A stretch of DNA of 64,000 nt from Calliopum simillimum (taxonomy: Eukaryota; Arthropoda; Insecta; Diptera; Lauxaniidae), in contig OX638370.1 of assembly GCA_951812925.1 (NCBI GenBank), positions 96,052,897 to 96,116,896 of the forward strand, written 5' to 3'. A program made the position numbers and the translations under genes. How positions within the stretch are numbered: position 1 is the first letter of the stretch; each line of letters opens with the position of its first letter. The notes under the pieces are model-generated. The model made no database searches and had not been told where the DNA came from. It was given only the letters and a program-made list of their open reading frames with translations. Positions 44,721-56,937 of this stretch are shown here, piece by piece.

Positions 44721-45300
44721 TGAGAAGCCCATGTAAAAATCGATAGTTCACCGTATGGGAAACGAGTTACTTGCGAACTAGTATTGCTTAGGTTGAAACT
44801 AGTTTGTGTAAAGTTTAGGAGTAGACCGTTTTCCGATTATTTAATGCCATCCACCCAGTCAATTCAATTCAATTCAAATCAACTAGAGGTGCATGTGGTT
44901 TTAAACTAGATAATATCAGCAAGCTATTTTTAAAATATTTCTAGTTACACTTAAATCTATTACATTTTAAAGGGCAACTAGAGAAAGGCTCATAATTAGT
45001 TCTATGTAAAGAAGGGTAGAAAAAATTTAACTCTCTGCGATTTCGAACTGAAGAATTTATTTATCTATTATACTATCTAATAAACATGGCGGCAGTATTG
45101 TACCAAAATTGAAACCACGGACAGGTGGCTAATCAGCTAGCCACACACAGAAAAATTCGCGTCATAATTTTTATTTCACTCGGATAGTAAAAAATTAAAA
45201 TACTTAACACTAAATTTCAAACATAAATTACCTAAACTTATGTAACCATTTTGACTTTATAATTCTTGTAAAGATATTTGTGTATGGGAAAAAATATGAT
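44721..45300. other. AT-rich spacer
   Basis: No gene; possible start of the tRNA-like repeat at 45130. Confidence 0.4.
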
Positions 45301-45309
45301 TAGTATACA

Positions 45310-45625
45310 AATTTTATACCTCTTTATCATATACTTATGTCAGTGGTGTAGAGGTCTAACAAGTTTGTAATTCTAAGTAAAAATAATATGTTTCTATCTG
45401 CCACGGTTTGAATCCTTGTGCGGTCAGTTGGTTCTTTTTTTTTTGTGTTTTGTATGTTTGGATAGATATTTGCTTAATTCACAAATTTTATACCTCTTCA
45501 TAATATAGATCAGTGGTGTAGACGTCTAACAAGTTTCTAATTGTACGTGAAAATAATATTTTTCTTTCTATCAAGCGGACGGACCCCGGTTCAAATCGCA
45601 GTCAGTTTGTAATTTTTTTTTTTTT
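45310..45625 (+). repeat. Tandem pair of tRNA-like (SINE-like) units
   Basis: Two units of about 170 bp, each starting AAATTTTATACCTCTT. Unit 1 has A-box TGGTGTAGAGG (45344-45354) and B-box GGTTTGAATCC (45405-45415); unit 2 has TGGTGTAGACG (45514-45524) and GGTTCAAATCG (45588-45598). Each is followed by a T-run that could end pol III transcription (45434-45445, 45610-45622). The A-to-B distance (61 and 74 bp) is longer than in most tRNAs, like a tRNA with a long insert or a SINE head. Confidence 0.6.
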
Positions 45626-45942
45626 TGTTTTTTGATCTTTACAGTTAGGTAAATATCATTAAAATTTAAAGAAAAAATTTACTACACTGTCAGGTTATTC
45701 GAAAATTCTGAATTGATTAAAACGGTACTTTATTGGGAAGTGGTCACTATTCTGACTTGAAATTCTAGTAAAATTTTGTAGGAATAAAGTAGAACGAACA
45801 AATTTTTTTCCTCCATTCTCCTTACTTTAGCTGGTTTAATGGTCTACAGAAAACTCCTCAATCATTGCGGTGACAAGTTACGTCACTCAATTATTTCCAA
45901 CATTTTTTCGATTCGCGTATTTCAACACTTTCAGGGTGTTTT
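45626..45942. other. Spacer
   Basis: No feature recognised. Confidence 0.4.
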
Positions 45943-45944
45943 TT

Positions 45945-46716
45945 TATACCCTACACCCGTTTGTAACGCACAAAAGGAGGCGTGGCAGATATAGCAAATT
46001 ATATATATTCTTGATCAGCGTCACCTTCTGAGTCGATATAGCCATGTCCGTCTGTCTGGCTGGCTTGCTGGCTGGCTGTGTATGGAAATACACTTTTTGG
46101 TAAAACTAAGCAAGATAATTCAATGAAATTTGGTGCACAGCCTCCGTTGTCAAAGATAACTCGGGAGATTGAAAATGAGCGAAATCGGTCAACGGACACG
46201 CCTACCGCCCATACAAAAAATATATTCAAAATGGAATTTTAAGAGTATTTTTCACGAAAATGCAACCGAAATATACATAAATACTACGAATTATAAGCGC
46301 AAGTTCAAAAAAAAACAAGGCGAATTCGGACAAGAAGTCGTGGCACCTCCCATATAAGCAAAATCTTCAAAACGCTATACTGAAAACGTTTTTTGATATG
46401 TTCGAACCAAATTTGACTCAGATACTAAAAATTATAAATGAAAGATCTCAACAAGAATTGGGTGAATTAAGACAATGGGGCGTGGCACCTCCCATATAAG
46501 CAAAAGTTTCAAAATGCTATACTGAAAGAGTTTTTTGAGATAATCCAACTAAATTTCACTCAAATACTAAAGACTATAAACGCACCCTCTAAGCTTAAAC
46601 TAGACGAACTCGGACAAGAGGGTGTGGCACGTCCCACATACATAAGTAAAAGCTTCAAAATACTGCAGTGTAGGGTATTTATTTTTTGGCCAGGCCAAAA
46701 GTTACACCCTTACTAG
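45945..46716 (+). mobile_element. Complete Helentron/DINE-like element
   Basis: 5' end TATACCCTACACCCGTTTGT; then CTTGATCAGCGTCACCTTCT, GTCGATATAGCCATGTCC, and a CTGT/CTGG microsatellite (46050-46080). Two or three 142-bp monomers follow, then the perfect hairpin TTTTGGCCAGGCCAAAA and, 12 bp later, CTAG (46713-46716), with T-runs on both sides. 772 bp and no protein. It is the reference copy for the other Helentron pieces here. Confidence 0.87.
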
Positions 46717-48296
46717 TTTTTTGTTTGACTGCCACGGTTTCTGTCGCATTGGTGGCCGAAAGTGTCTACATTTATTCAGTTGGGTAAATGCACTATTCGG
46801 TTTTGATCACTAAGCTAAAATTGTCAAGTTTTTTGCTAATTTCAAATTTGGAAGAAAACAAAATGAAATTTACAAATTGAGGAAATAAAAAATAGCTTAA
46901 AATAGTTTGAAAATAATATCAAAAATTTAAAACTGTTTCAGTTATTTAACTTTTTCGGTTCAAACTTGTGAAAAACTTTAAAGCTGAGTTAAGCTAGTTT
47001 TATTTTTTTATATTTACATATATAAAATTTAACTGGTTCAAATGTCACGACCTAACCATAAAGTATAAACGGGGACTTAAAAAACTATAGTGATATAAAA
47101 ATGAATAAATTGTGCAACGAAACTTTAAGCTCAGAAAATATAATAAAAAACGGCGAATAAAATGCTAAATAACTGAAGCATTCAATTGGCCTTGACATTG
47201 TAACCTCAACGAAAAGTTATGTGTGATAAGCCAAAATTGCGAATGCAAATATGAGGGACACTAAATAGAAATGAAAAGTACCAAGAGCTAGCTAACTAGC
47301 TGTGACCCTTAATATGTAACTAAGTAGAAACGACAATACTACCCAGTGTATAAGCCAGACTTTTGCATACTTAACTACTTTACAGTAACAAATTTACATC
47401 TATTCATTTGTATGCAAAAAAAAAACATAATTTAATAGACTTTTTAAAAGGTTGTTGGGTGCTTCATTCAACAGTTGGCGCGAAAAAATATGAAGAAATA
47501 AAATCTTGAATACAGTAAATTTCAATAAAGAAGACGATGATGATGATGTTGATGATGATGATGATGATTACGATTATGATGACTACCTTGTGACAACAAA
47601 AAGTGAAGCTCAACAGTTAGTTAACAATTGTTGACGGTGTTAAAAAATCTAAAACAACACAGCGTAGACAAAGTGATGAATCCGCGACTACCGATGTGTC
47701 TTGTTTTTTTATGGTAAATGGGTTGTTTCTTACAGACGACGCATGTTGAGTGCATCATAAAAGCTACTTAAAATTTATGCAAAACTCATGGGACAAAGTA
47801 GAGAAAGAAAAGAAGAAGAAAAAATGAACATAAAATATTGACCTGTCAGAGTTAACTACCTACTGTGCATTGACATTATTAAAACCCCGTGTGCGGTGAT
47901 GACAGTGCGAAAATATAGATTGTTTTGCTACTGTAAGTTGCAATAATTATAATTTTTTGCTTTTTAAAAGTTTGACCCCATGAACACACAAACCATCAGG
48001 TTTTAATTTCACTTCGCAATAATTCACTGTTCTACACATACACAAAATTATCTTTATTTTACTGGCCAGACACTTTTTGCTCAACTTTACTGCACTGAGG
48101 TCAAACTCTAACTAAATTGCGATACAACGTTTATACTAGGGTGTTTTTTTAATCCTTTTTTTTTTTTTTTTCATCGGTCCCTTTGTCGAATTTCTTAGTA
48201 TCTTATCTGGGAAGACTTCTCCTAAAATTTTAGTTTTGTAGATTAATCCTGTGGGCGGCGACGACAGGATTTTTATTAGACTGACTCAAAATAAAA
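46717..48296. other. Non-coding; GAT microsatellite at 47534-47580
   Basis: GATGATGATGATGTTGATGA-type run, then base-balanced sequence to about 47900. No gene recognised. Confidence 0.5.
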
Positions 48297-49134
48297 CTAG
48301 TAAGGGTTTAACTTTTGGCCTGGCTAAAAAATAAATACCCTACACTGCAGTATTTTGAAAATTTTGCTTATATGGGAGGTGTCACGCCCTCTTGTCCAAG
48401 TTCACGCAGTTTGCTCAGAGCTTGCATTTATAGTTTTTAGTGTCTTAGTGAAATTTGGTTGGATTATCTCAAAAAACTATTTCAGTATAGTATTTTGAAA
48501 CTTTTGCTTATATGGGAGGTGCCACGCCCCATTTTCCGATTTCACCCAATTTTTGTTGAGAGCTTTCATTTATAATTTTTAGTGTCTGAGTCAAATTTGG
48601 TTCGAATATCTCTAAAAACGTTTTCAGTATAGCGTTATGAAGCTTTTGCCTATATAGTAGGAGCCACGCCCTCTTGTCCGAGTTCGTCTAGTTTAAGCTT
48701 AGAGCGTGCATTTATAGTCTTTAGTATTAGAGTGAAATTTAGTTGGATTACCTTAAAAAACTCTTTCAGTATAGTAATTTGAAACTTTTGCTTATATGGG
48801 AGGTGCCACGACCCATTGTCTGGTTTCACCCAATTTTTGTTGAGAGCTTTCATTTATAATTTTTAGTGTCTGAGTCAAATTTGGTTCGATATCTCTAAAA
48901 ACGTTTTCAGCATAGCGTTTTGAAGCTTTTGCTTATATGGGAGGTGCCACGCCCTCTTGTCTAACTTTGCCCAGTTTTTTTAGAACTTGCGCTTACAATT
49001 CGTAGTATTTATGTGTATTTTGGTTGCATTGTCGTGAAAAATACTCCTAAAATTGCATTTTGAATATATTTTTTGTATGGGTGGTAGCCATGTCCATGGA
49101 TCAATTTTGCTCATTTTCAATTCCACAAGGTATA
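48297..49134 (-). mobile_element. Helentron/DINE-like element, 5' end decayed
   Basis: On the minus strand the 3' CTAG is at 48300-48297 with the TTTTTAGCCAGGCCAAAA hairpin before it. Four to five 142-bp monomers follow (steps near 48376, 48520, 48660, 48800 and 48943). The 5' microsatellite block is deleted and the element joins AGGTATAAAAAAA directly. Its 3' end faces that of the copy at 45945. Confidence 0.82.
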
Positions 49135-49170
49135 AAAAAAACTAAGTATTTTGGAACACAATTATGCCCA

Positions 49171-49573
49171 AAAAAGTGAGGTAAGATTTTCTTAAATTTT
49201 TTTTAAGGTTATTTAGAGATGGCGCAACGTCGATTTATGCCAAATCTCAGCTTGATGCGGTTTTTATTTTATTACGATCAAGGCAACTGGATGAAAATGT
49301 TTTAAAGTGTTCTACAAAAATATTCTTCGAAAAATTTAATTAAGGGTCTTTGAAGAAAGCATCGCATGACACTTTTTAAGAGCTCATTTTGAAGAGAAAG
49401 AGTAGTACTACGTGAAGAATATTTTTGTGGAACACTTTAACCCATTTTAATCCAGTTGTCTTGATCGTAATAAAATAAAAACCGCATCAAGCAGCGATTT
49501 TTCATAAATCGACATTGCGCCACCTCTAAGTGACCTTAAAAAAAATTGTAAAAAATCTCAGCTCACTTTTTTG
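49171..49573. mobile_element. Foldback MITE with ~150-bp arms
   Basis: AAAAAGTGAGGTAAGATTTT at left and its complement at right (AGTGAGCTGAGATTTTTTAC) continue as a strong inverted match over about 150 bp, including TGCGGTTTTTATTTTATTAC on both arms. 403 bp, non-coding. Confidence 0.88.
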
Positions 49574-50027
49574 ACACCCTCTTCTAGATTTTTGGGCGTA
49601 AGCGTGGAAATTCTTTAAACTTTTTTTTTTAATCAGTCTAATGTTTAATTTCCATACGATTTGTATGGGAAAAAATTATTTTTACTCAAACGTGCATAAC
49701 TGAAGTGGACATTTCTTAATTTAAATTTCCTTAGCGTCATTTTATAGAACATGAAATTTGCATTTTTAAAGATATGCTCTTTTAAATATTATCATCACAT
49801 TACATGTCCCAGTTGCAAAAATAAACATGATAAAGGAATGAATCATGCCTCTTTGGTGTACTTTACATGCATGACTTTCTAAATGCTCGTTCGTTTTTTT
49901 TTTTGTACAGGAATGTCATAGGAAATGAAGAAGTTGTGCATCTTACTTCTTTTTTCCCAAAAATATACATATGGGGTAAATGGAAAGAATTTTATACTAC
50001 ATTTCCATTGGAGATTTATGAGACATA
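49574..50027. other. AT-rich spacer
   Basis: No gene; ORF at 49867 unsupported. Confidence 0.4.
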
Positions 50028-50029
50028 TA

Positions 50030-51286
50030 ACAGGTCATTCAATAAGTCCGTAGGATAAGTAAGAAAAAAACAAAATTTTGACAAAACTCGATTTTATTAT
50101 TCAACATAGTTGCCTTCGATTGCGATACGACGAGTATAGCGATTTTCCAACTTTTCGATACCACTTTTATAGTACGATTTCTCTTTCACTTCAAAATAGG
50201 CCTCAGTTACAATGATTACTTCATCATTGGACTTAAATTTCTTTCCAGCAAGCATTCTCTTGAGATCTGAAAACAGGAAAAAGTCGCTGGAGGCTAAATC
50301 TGGAGAATGCGGTGGGTGAATAAGCAATTCGATTTGTGACACGGTGCATTGTCTTGGTGATACAACACTTTTTTCTTTTGCAAATGTGGCCGATTCTTTG
50401 CAATTTCAGCCTTCAATCGATCTAAAAGTGCACAGTAATAGTCGCTGTTGATGGTGGTTTCTTTTTGGAGATAGTCGATGACTATTATTCCCTTCGCATC
50501 CCAAAATACAGACGCCATTACGTTACTGGCCGACTGTTGCGTCTTTGCTCGCTTTGAATTCGGTTCGTCGACTGCTGTCCACTCAGCTGACTGTATTTTA
50601 GATTTTGATGTGTAATAGTGAAGCCATGTTTGATCCATTGTCACATATCGACGATAAAATTCGATTTTATTGTGGCTTAACAGCGCCAAACACTCCTCTG
50701 AAGCATCAATTCGTTGTTGTTTTTGGTCTACTGTGAGCTCACGCGGAAGTCACTTTGCTCTGAGCTTTTGAATACCCAAATGTTCATGTAAAATGGTAAA
50801 AACACTACCATCTGATATCTTTACAATATCAGCTTGCTCGTGCACCTTCAATTTGCGATCGTTCACAACCAATTTGTGGATTTTTTATGCTTTCTGGAAT
50901 AACAGCCTAATTTGAGCGTCAACTGCGCTCTGCATCATTTGTGCTGGTACAGCCACGTTTAAATTCAGCAATCCACTTTTCTGCCATTTGTCTCGATGAA
51001 GCAGGGTTCAGATAATGTTTATCAAGCAATTGTTTGGTTCCCACTGCATTTTTTTTTTCATCAAAAAACAATGCTTTATCAAAGGTCAAAATTCACTTTT
51101 TTCCATTTTTTTTTTCACTAACAAAAGTTGCTTCACACAAAATGCTATAACTCACGAATCAATAGTCAGATTGCTGTCAAATTTATAAACGTATCGTTTG
51201 AAGGTTAGTACCAAATAAAAATGGTATAGAAAACATTCTAGTAACGCTATCTATGTGTCATCCTACGGACTTATTGAATGACCTGT
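50030..51286 (-). mobile_element. mariner of a third lineage, full length
   Basis: Perfect inverted ends of about 27 bp (ACAGGTCATTCAATAAGTCC...) with TA at 50028-50029 and 51287-51288; 1257 bp. The intact termini indicate a younger insertion than the other mariners, but the transposase is decayed. Confidence 0.93.
50097..51106 (-). pseudogene. mariner transposase, stops, frameshift and deletion
   Basis: Starts MEKSEF then a stop, with further broken frames (PASSRQMAEKWIAEF recognisable across frames). An open stretch from 50689 holds TMDQTWLHYY, the first catalytic Asp (usual TMDETWLH), and YHQDNAPCHKS, the second. About 14 residues are lost and the frame shifts before HPPHSPDLASSDFFLFSD, the third Asp; it ends EGNYVE at 50097. 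The catalytic Asp codons survive but the spacing between the last two does not. Confidence 0.88.
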
Positions 51287-51381
51287 TACATAAAAACATA
51301 CATTTAATTTTTAAATGAAATAAAAATAGAGAGTACTAAGTTAATGAGCTGAGTAAGTGTAAGGGACGAGTAAGTGTAAAG

Positions 51382-51949
51382 CAAGGGTGTCAGCGTTTTC
51401 AAATCACTGAGCCAAGCGCATGCAGCGCACAACAACTTCAAATTCGAATTTACAACAACAATAATATTTCAACAATTTCCAAAATTTCTAAGGACTAGGA
51501 CACGCACAAAAAGTAGGGGTATTCACGCGTTGATGCGCAATGCTCTTGCGTCGTTGCGGAAGTGCGGTTTGCGAAAGTTTGACATTTGTAAAACAACAAA
51601 CACATTGCTGAAAATTTGGCACTACTTCTGCAATTTCTCGAGATGGAAATATTCACATTAAACGTTCAGGCGTTAGTGCGTAAAAGACTTGCATTTTCGC
51701 AACTGCGCATCAAAGCATTAATGCCCATATTGTTTGTTGCTTCTGTTTCTGATTCGACGTAGTCGTTGTTGTTGTTTTATGTTGGTTCGAGTTTGATTTT
51801 GTGTGTACGCAAAAAAGCAATAAAAACGCGAAATTTTGACGAGCGTGAAAAAAAACAACAAAAATTATTTCTGTGATTGTTGTACAGAAATATTGATGTT
51901 GTTGGTCGAGCCAAAATTGGCTCACTTTTGTTCTACGCTGACACCCTTG
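51382..51949. mobile_element. hAT-type non-autonomous element
   Basis: Inverted ends CAAGGGTGTCAGCG with 8-bp flanks GTGTAAAG (51374-51381) and GTGTGAAG (51950-51957), one mismatch. An inner inverted pair (GCGTTGATGCGCAATGC and GCAACTGCGCATCAAAGC) is rich in TGCGC/TTGCG words. 568 bp, no transposase. Confidence 0.85.
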
Positions 51950-51957
51950 GTGTGAAG

Positions 51958-54380
51958 GACCATTTTTGTAGGAAATTCAATGGTTTACAAAATGCTACTA
52001 AAATATTCGAATTAAGAAATGTTTTCTTGAGCTACACACTTTTGAGTAAAACAGGTATGTTTTTCCCTTACAAATCGTATGGAAAATAAACATTCTGTCT
52101 GCCCCGTCCACTGGATTGACTAACGAAGCTGAAATTTTAGTAGAAGTCTCTCTAGATACGATATTCAAAAACAATGGGACTGAAGTCGAAAAAAGAAGAA
52201 ACACCCTATTGCATACGGCCTGCCAACCAAACTTGTAACTTTTTTGAAAATTCTACCAACAGCTAAGTATATGGAATGTATTTTCTGCTGTACACAAACC
52301 TTTTCGTGTTCAAGCAATAACTACGTGGAGTTTACTTTCCGCTATACACAAATTTTCTCGATGGTTCCAGCAACAGATTCATAGAACTTGGTAATACATG
52401 TAGAAATCTGATGAAACTAAAGACACTTTGTTAAAAACTTAGCTGCGACAATTCTTGGAAAACCTGGTTGCGGCGACCTGAAGTTTATAAAATAACAATG
52501 TCTAAAAAGCAGGGTCTAAAACCGGTTAATGCAAAACCGAATTCAACTTATGCATTCGCTGCAAAAAAGTGAAGATCATCACCTTCTGAAATTGATGTCA
52601 ATTCTCTTGTTTCGCATATTAATGTAAAAAGATAAAAATATGTCTTTACTCGTATATACAATAGCACAAATAATACATTTGGTTTCTCATTGCTTTGATT
52701 TGAGATATTGTGTAACATAAATAAATGTCTTGGATCTTAAACAAAAAGTTAACCACGATGATTCCACTTAATTCTGAGCACCCTTTAGTTTATTGACAAT
52801 TGGTTGGTTGCATCTTTCTCAAAGTGCATCCATCAACAACAATCATTATCATATTTGTCAACCACAATGAATTGCGATTTTATTTTTTGATGCAATCGGA
52901 CTGAAGCCAATATTTACCAATAATTTTTTGGGCAATCGCATAGTAATTAAGCAAACAATATAAAATCATGTTGTGTTACTTGTGCGGTTTGTGTATGAAA
53001 TTTACTCAACGCCCATAGATGATTGTGTCAAAAGGTTTTTCTTTTTTTGCAATTTTTATGATTGCCAATATGTTTTAATTTGAGATTGAGAAACTTACAT
53101 CTTTAGAAAACACAGCAAAGTAATAAGAAAAAAAAAAGCAAAATATTATCATTTTGTTAAGAATTTTCATGTTGACTATAATGATATTTTGTTAATTGTA
53201 AACAAATGTCAACACAGCACAACAACGATTTTGTTGCAGGGCAGCTGAAGGTAAATTCTGAAGGGACTTTCTGCGTAGAATCCAAATGTGAGTTCAAAAT
53301 TGTCCCATCAGCTCTATATTTTGAGATATTTCGGGTTCAAACACGAACAAACATTTAAAACTTAATTTCAATTTTATTCATTTTAAAATTTGTATGGTAG
53401 AATAAATGTCCCATGCGACAAGTCCCGTGCGACTGTGATTAAAATTAAATTAAACAAATAGTATAAATCAATTTTAGGTAAAATCAAAACTATTTTTAAA
53501 TGACATGATTACACAACATTCTTAAATTAGTCACATTGAAATATTGCCTCAAGTTTTCCTGAAATCGGCGTTTGAATTGTTGGCCGCAAAAAATTATTTC
53601 TGTTTTTGTCCTGTGCGAACGCCTTTGATTTTTGCAACTATCTTGAAAACAAACATTTGGCCAAAATCAAGCTTAGCACTAATTACCCAATTAAGAGAAT
53701 AAAAGTCAGTTTTATTTTGACTTTTTTTTACTTTAAATGTGTTCGACGGTCACGTTCGACACCATGGAAATGAACATATATATTCAAGTATTTTGTACAA
53801 AGGCTTCTCTTTGTAGTGAATATCGATGATATTTTTAGTACTTTTGTTTCCCAGCTTAATTTAATTTAAGTTAAAAAGAAATAACAATGAAATTTAATAT
53901 GGAAATTTGGTAAAACTCGCATTTCAAACAAGAAACAAATGAAACGCGACGTATAACACTTAAACCGACACGTGATACTTTTGATGTTTCAAAATACAGA
54001 AATTTTGCATAATAATCAGAATACAATGTAAATGTATTTATACATACACAAATACATATTAATATAATTGACTAATGCAGATTTGTAAATATGAACCTCC
54101 TCATCATCATTTTTTTCATCCCCACATTACGAGGGAATTCAATCACCTCGCTGCTCTTTTCAACATTTAACCTTAAAAATCATATAAAATTTGTAAAAGT
54201 CATAAAAATTTGTACTTAAATGTAAATGACACAATATGAAAATGGCAGCGTACCACCCACTGTGCACCATTTTAACAGCTGACAAAGGGTTTAACTAAAC
54301 ATATATGGGGATTTGGGTATGGAAAAGCCAAGCACATAATAATCATATTTTAACCATGGCACTCATCTACGGATATTAAC
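51958..54380. other. Long non-coding stretch
   Basis: No gene, no clear repeat. Some base-balanced pieces (52500-52990, 53200-53290). A CTGAAGGTAAAT donor-like site with a GTTGCAG acceptor-like site 11 bp before it at about 53240 is probably coincidence. Confidence 0.45.
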
Positions 54381-54419
54381 AATCGCTGTAATGCGATGCC
54401 ATATTATGATCTACGAGTG

Positions 54420-54760
54420 CTTGCTGTAGTCACCACCACCTTCTATAGAGCTTAAAGCGCGACCACACGACAACATCCAGCATTTGCTGGGGAACCGCAT
54501 GTTTTTGAAATCAAGATGCTGCTGGCTGGCCGGCTATTGAGTTGTTGGCTGCTGCAAGTACAATGATGCAGTCGCTTAAGTTCGCGTCATATGCTTTTTA
54601 CGGCTTAATTAGCGAGACACATTGTCTGCCGACAATTTTCCTTGTCTTCTATGGTGGTGTGGTAAAAAATTATGGTTGGAATGAGTGAGTCTGCTGGCAG
54701 GCAGTCAAAGTGTTGTTGATTTTTGCACTCTCAAGGTGTGAAATGGATTGTAAATTGTTA
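54420..54760. promoter_or_regulatory. Base-balanced island about 2.2 kb before the FMRFamide ORF
   Basis: GC-richer, low-repeat sequence with GCTGCTGGCTGGCCGGC and AATTAGCGAGACA, unlike the TE debris around it. The position fits an intronic or upstream enhancer of the neuropeptide gene. No TATA box or strong donor seen, so it is not clearly a first exon. Confidence 0.3.
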
Positions 54761-55490
54761 GGCGCTAAATAATTAATTTCTAAAAAGATTCGCTTAATTT
54801 GCATAAAATGGCTATGGATGCTTTTATTTAATATTTTTTTAAGGAAATGTTTATGTTTTGTTCAATAAATATTGATTGTATCATTCAAATTTGTTTTATT
54901 ATGTAAGTGTTAATTAATAATTTAGACATTGCGGTATGGCCTTTATAATAGTTATTCTTTGGAATTTTGTAATATGGTCTTGATGTTCTTGAGAAAGGTC
55001 ATCCGCGAAATTGTGATGTTAATTAAATAAAAAGACAATTTTTACTTAATACATCTTTTTGGATTTTCTGTTCAATCCGGCAAAAAGTTTCAAGCATATA
55101 CATATAGTTTTGTCTCGAAGTGCTTTGACCTCTCTGAGATAATATGAACTTTATCATGGAGAAATAAATGGGTTAGAGGAATAGATGGAGTAGTGGTCAT
55201 GAATATTACTTTAATTGAATGAATGGTTGTTTTACAAAATAATCGAGTGACCAAGGAATTGGTTTTTCAATAGGTCAGGTAAAATTAGTTTCAGTATTCA
55301 ACAGTTCCATAACTAGCGTAACAAGAATTGACTTCACCATCCCGGATTTCGCTGAAATTTGGTACATGATTTCGTTTCAGCCCAAAACCAATAATGGCAA
55401 AAAAACCGGTTGCGATTACTGTTTTTATGGATTTTGGAGTGCTGACAAGATTGAAAATATCGGCAAACAATGACAGACACTGTTAACATT
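54761..55490. other. AT-rich spacer
   Basis: No feature recognised. Confidence 0.4.
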
Positions 55491-55493
55491 ATT

Positions 55494-56286
55494 ATCCATA
55501 ACTTGGACATTTCTTAACCGATTTTTAGGTATTGAATCAAGCTATAAGCATATGGTAGGTTTTTTTGTTTTAAGCAATAAGCATTAAACTTAGTACTTTC
55601 TTAGTACTAAAATTCGAAAATATTTATCGTGGAAAGAAATCAGAACTATTTTTCGTATGAACCAAAACTCAAAATGGTGTGTTTAACAGCTTAGAAGATA
55701 ATATTTTTTAGCATTTCGAACCACGAAATCGACCCAAACGGCCTCACAAAATTGTACACAACTTAAACATTTCTTAACCGATTTTGATGTTCTAGAAAGA
55801 TAGTGAATGAGTAAGTAAACTCTCTGCTATCAAAATGCTTCGTATTTTAAGATCTTCTAAAATATTTTTGTGGAGAAAAGACAAAACTACCTTTAACACA
55901 AATTTTAGACCAAGATGATACCTTAGCAGTTTATAAGTTATAAATTTTTTAAACTAAAACTGAAAGCCTCAATTACTACATTTCTCCAACATGAAAATCG
56001 GTTAAGAAATATCCAAGTTATGAGCTATTTGTGAAGCCGTATCGGTCGATTTCGTGTTTTGAAATGTTAAAAAAAAATCATATCTCCTAAACCGTTAAGC
56101 AAACTATCTGGATTGTGAGTTCATTTATAAAGAAATTTTGATTTCTTCTCACGAAAATATTTTGGATGATCAAAATGTAGTACATGGAGAGTTTTTGGTA
56201 ATTTAGTACTAAAAAAGTACTAAACTTAGTGCTTTTTGTCAAATACAAAAAACGTACTATGTGCTTATAGCCTGATCCAATACATT
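55494..56286. mobile_element. Foldback element, AACCGATTTT and TTAGTACT words
   Basis: Outer arms: ATTGAATCAAGCTATAAGCA (55531) against its complement ending about 56286, matching roughly 100 bp through AACTTAGTACTTT. The phrase AACTTGGACATTTCTTAACC recurs near 55500 and 55760, and inverted near 56000. Non-coding. Confidence 0.78.
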
Positions 56287-56880
56287 CGAATTAAGCTTGC
56301 TACTTCGTTTCGTCTCACCAATTAAGCTTGGAAATGAAGACGATATGCAAGAAAAGTATAATATCATTGAGTTACAACAGCAGGGCGATGCATACTATAG
56401 AAAGGAAAAAAAAAAATATAAAAAAATTAGTACTTAACATGTATTTGCTGTGATTCTCAAAAAATCAATGCCAAAGGTTAAATATAGTATGAGTGTCAAG
56501 TTCTTCTGGATGTCAGCAAATTTATCAGATGATGTGATTGTAATTATCATTGAAATGTAACGTAATTTGGTTAGAGTTTTTACTAAAACACATTGAACAG
56601 TAAACTTATACCAACAATGTCATCTAAGCTATGCTTGTTTGGTAGCTAATAATTCAATACCTTTCTAAAATTGGTCAAAAAATAGGTTAAGCTATATTTT
56701 AACTCTTTCCAGCCTTCTAAAATCAACAACAGAATCGCAGCAGAGTTTTTATTTTTGACATTTTAATTGGTCTTGGCCTGAAACGAAACTACTTATGTAT
56801 CAAAATTCAGTGCAATCCGAGATGGTGAAACCAATTCTAAAAATTCGTAGTTATATATTTCTATTTATTAATACAAAAAA
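56287..56880. other. Immediate upstream / intronic sequence
   Basis: No gene. If the FMRFamide gene has the Drosophila two-exon form, this is the end of its intron. Confidence 0.45.
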
Positions 56881-56883
56881 CTT

Positions 56884-56900
56884 TTATATTTTTATTTCAG
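56884..56900 (+). promoter_or_regulatory. 3' splice acceptor of the FMRFamide coding exon
   Basis: TTATATTTTTATTTCAG is a good polypyrimidine tract plus AG, 37 bp before the start codon. The leader from 56901 to 56937 is less AT-rich. This agrees with the Drosophila gene, whose coding exon begins shortly before the ATG. Confidence 0.75.
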
Positions 56901-56937
56901 TTTTTCCTTCAAACGGACGCCGCCACAAGGTGCCCAA

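Noticed and set aside
53225..53245. 11-bp micro-exon between an acceptor-like and a donor-like site
   Set aside because: Too short, and such motifs are frequent by chance in this length of DNA.
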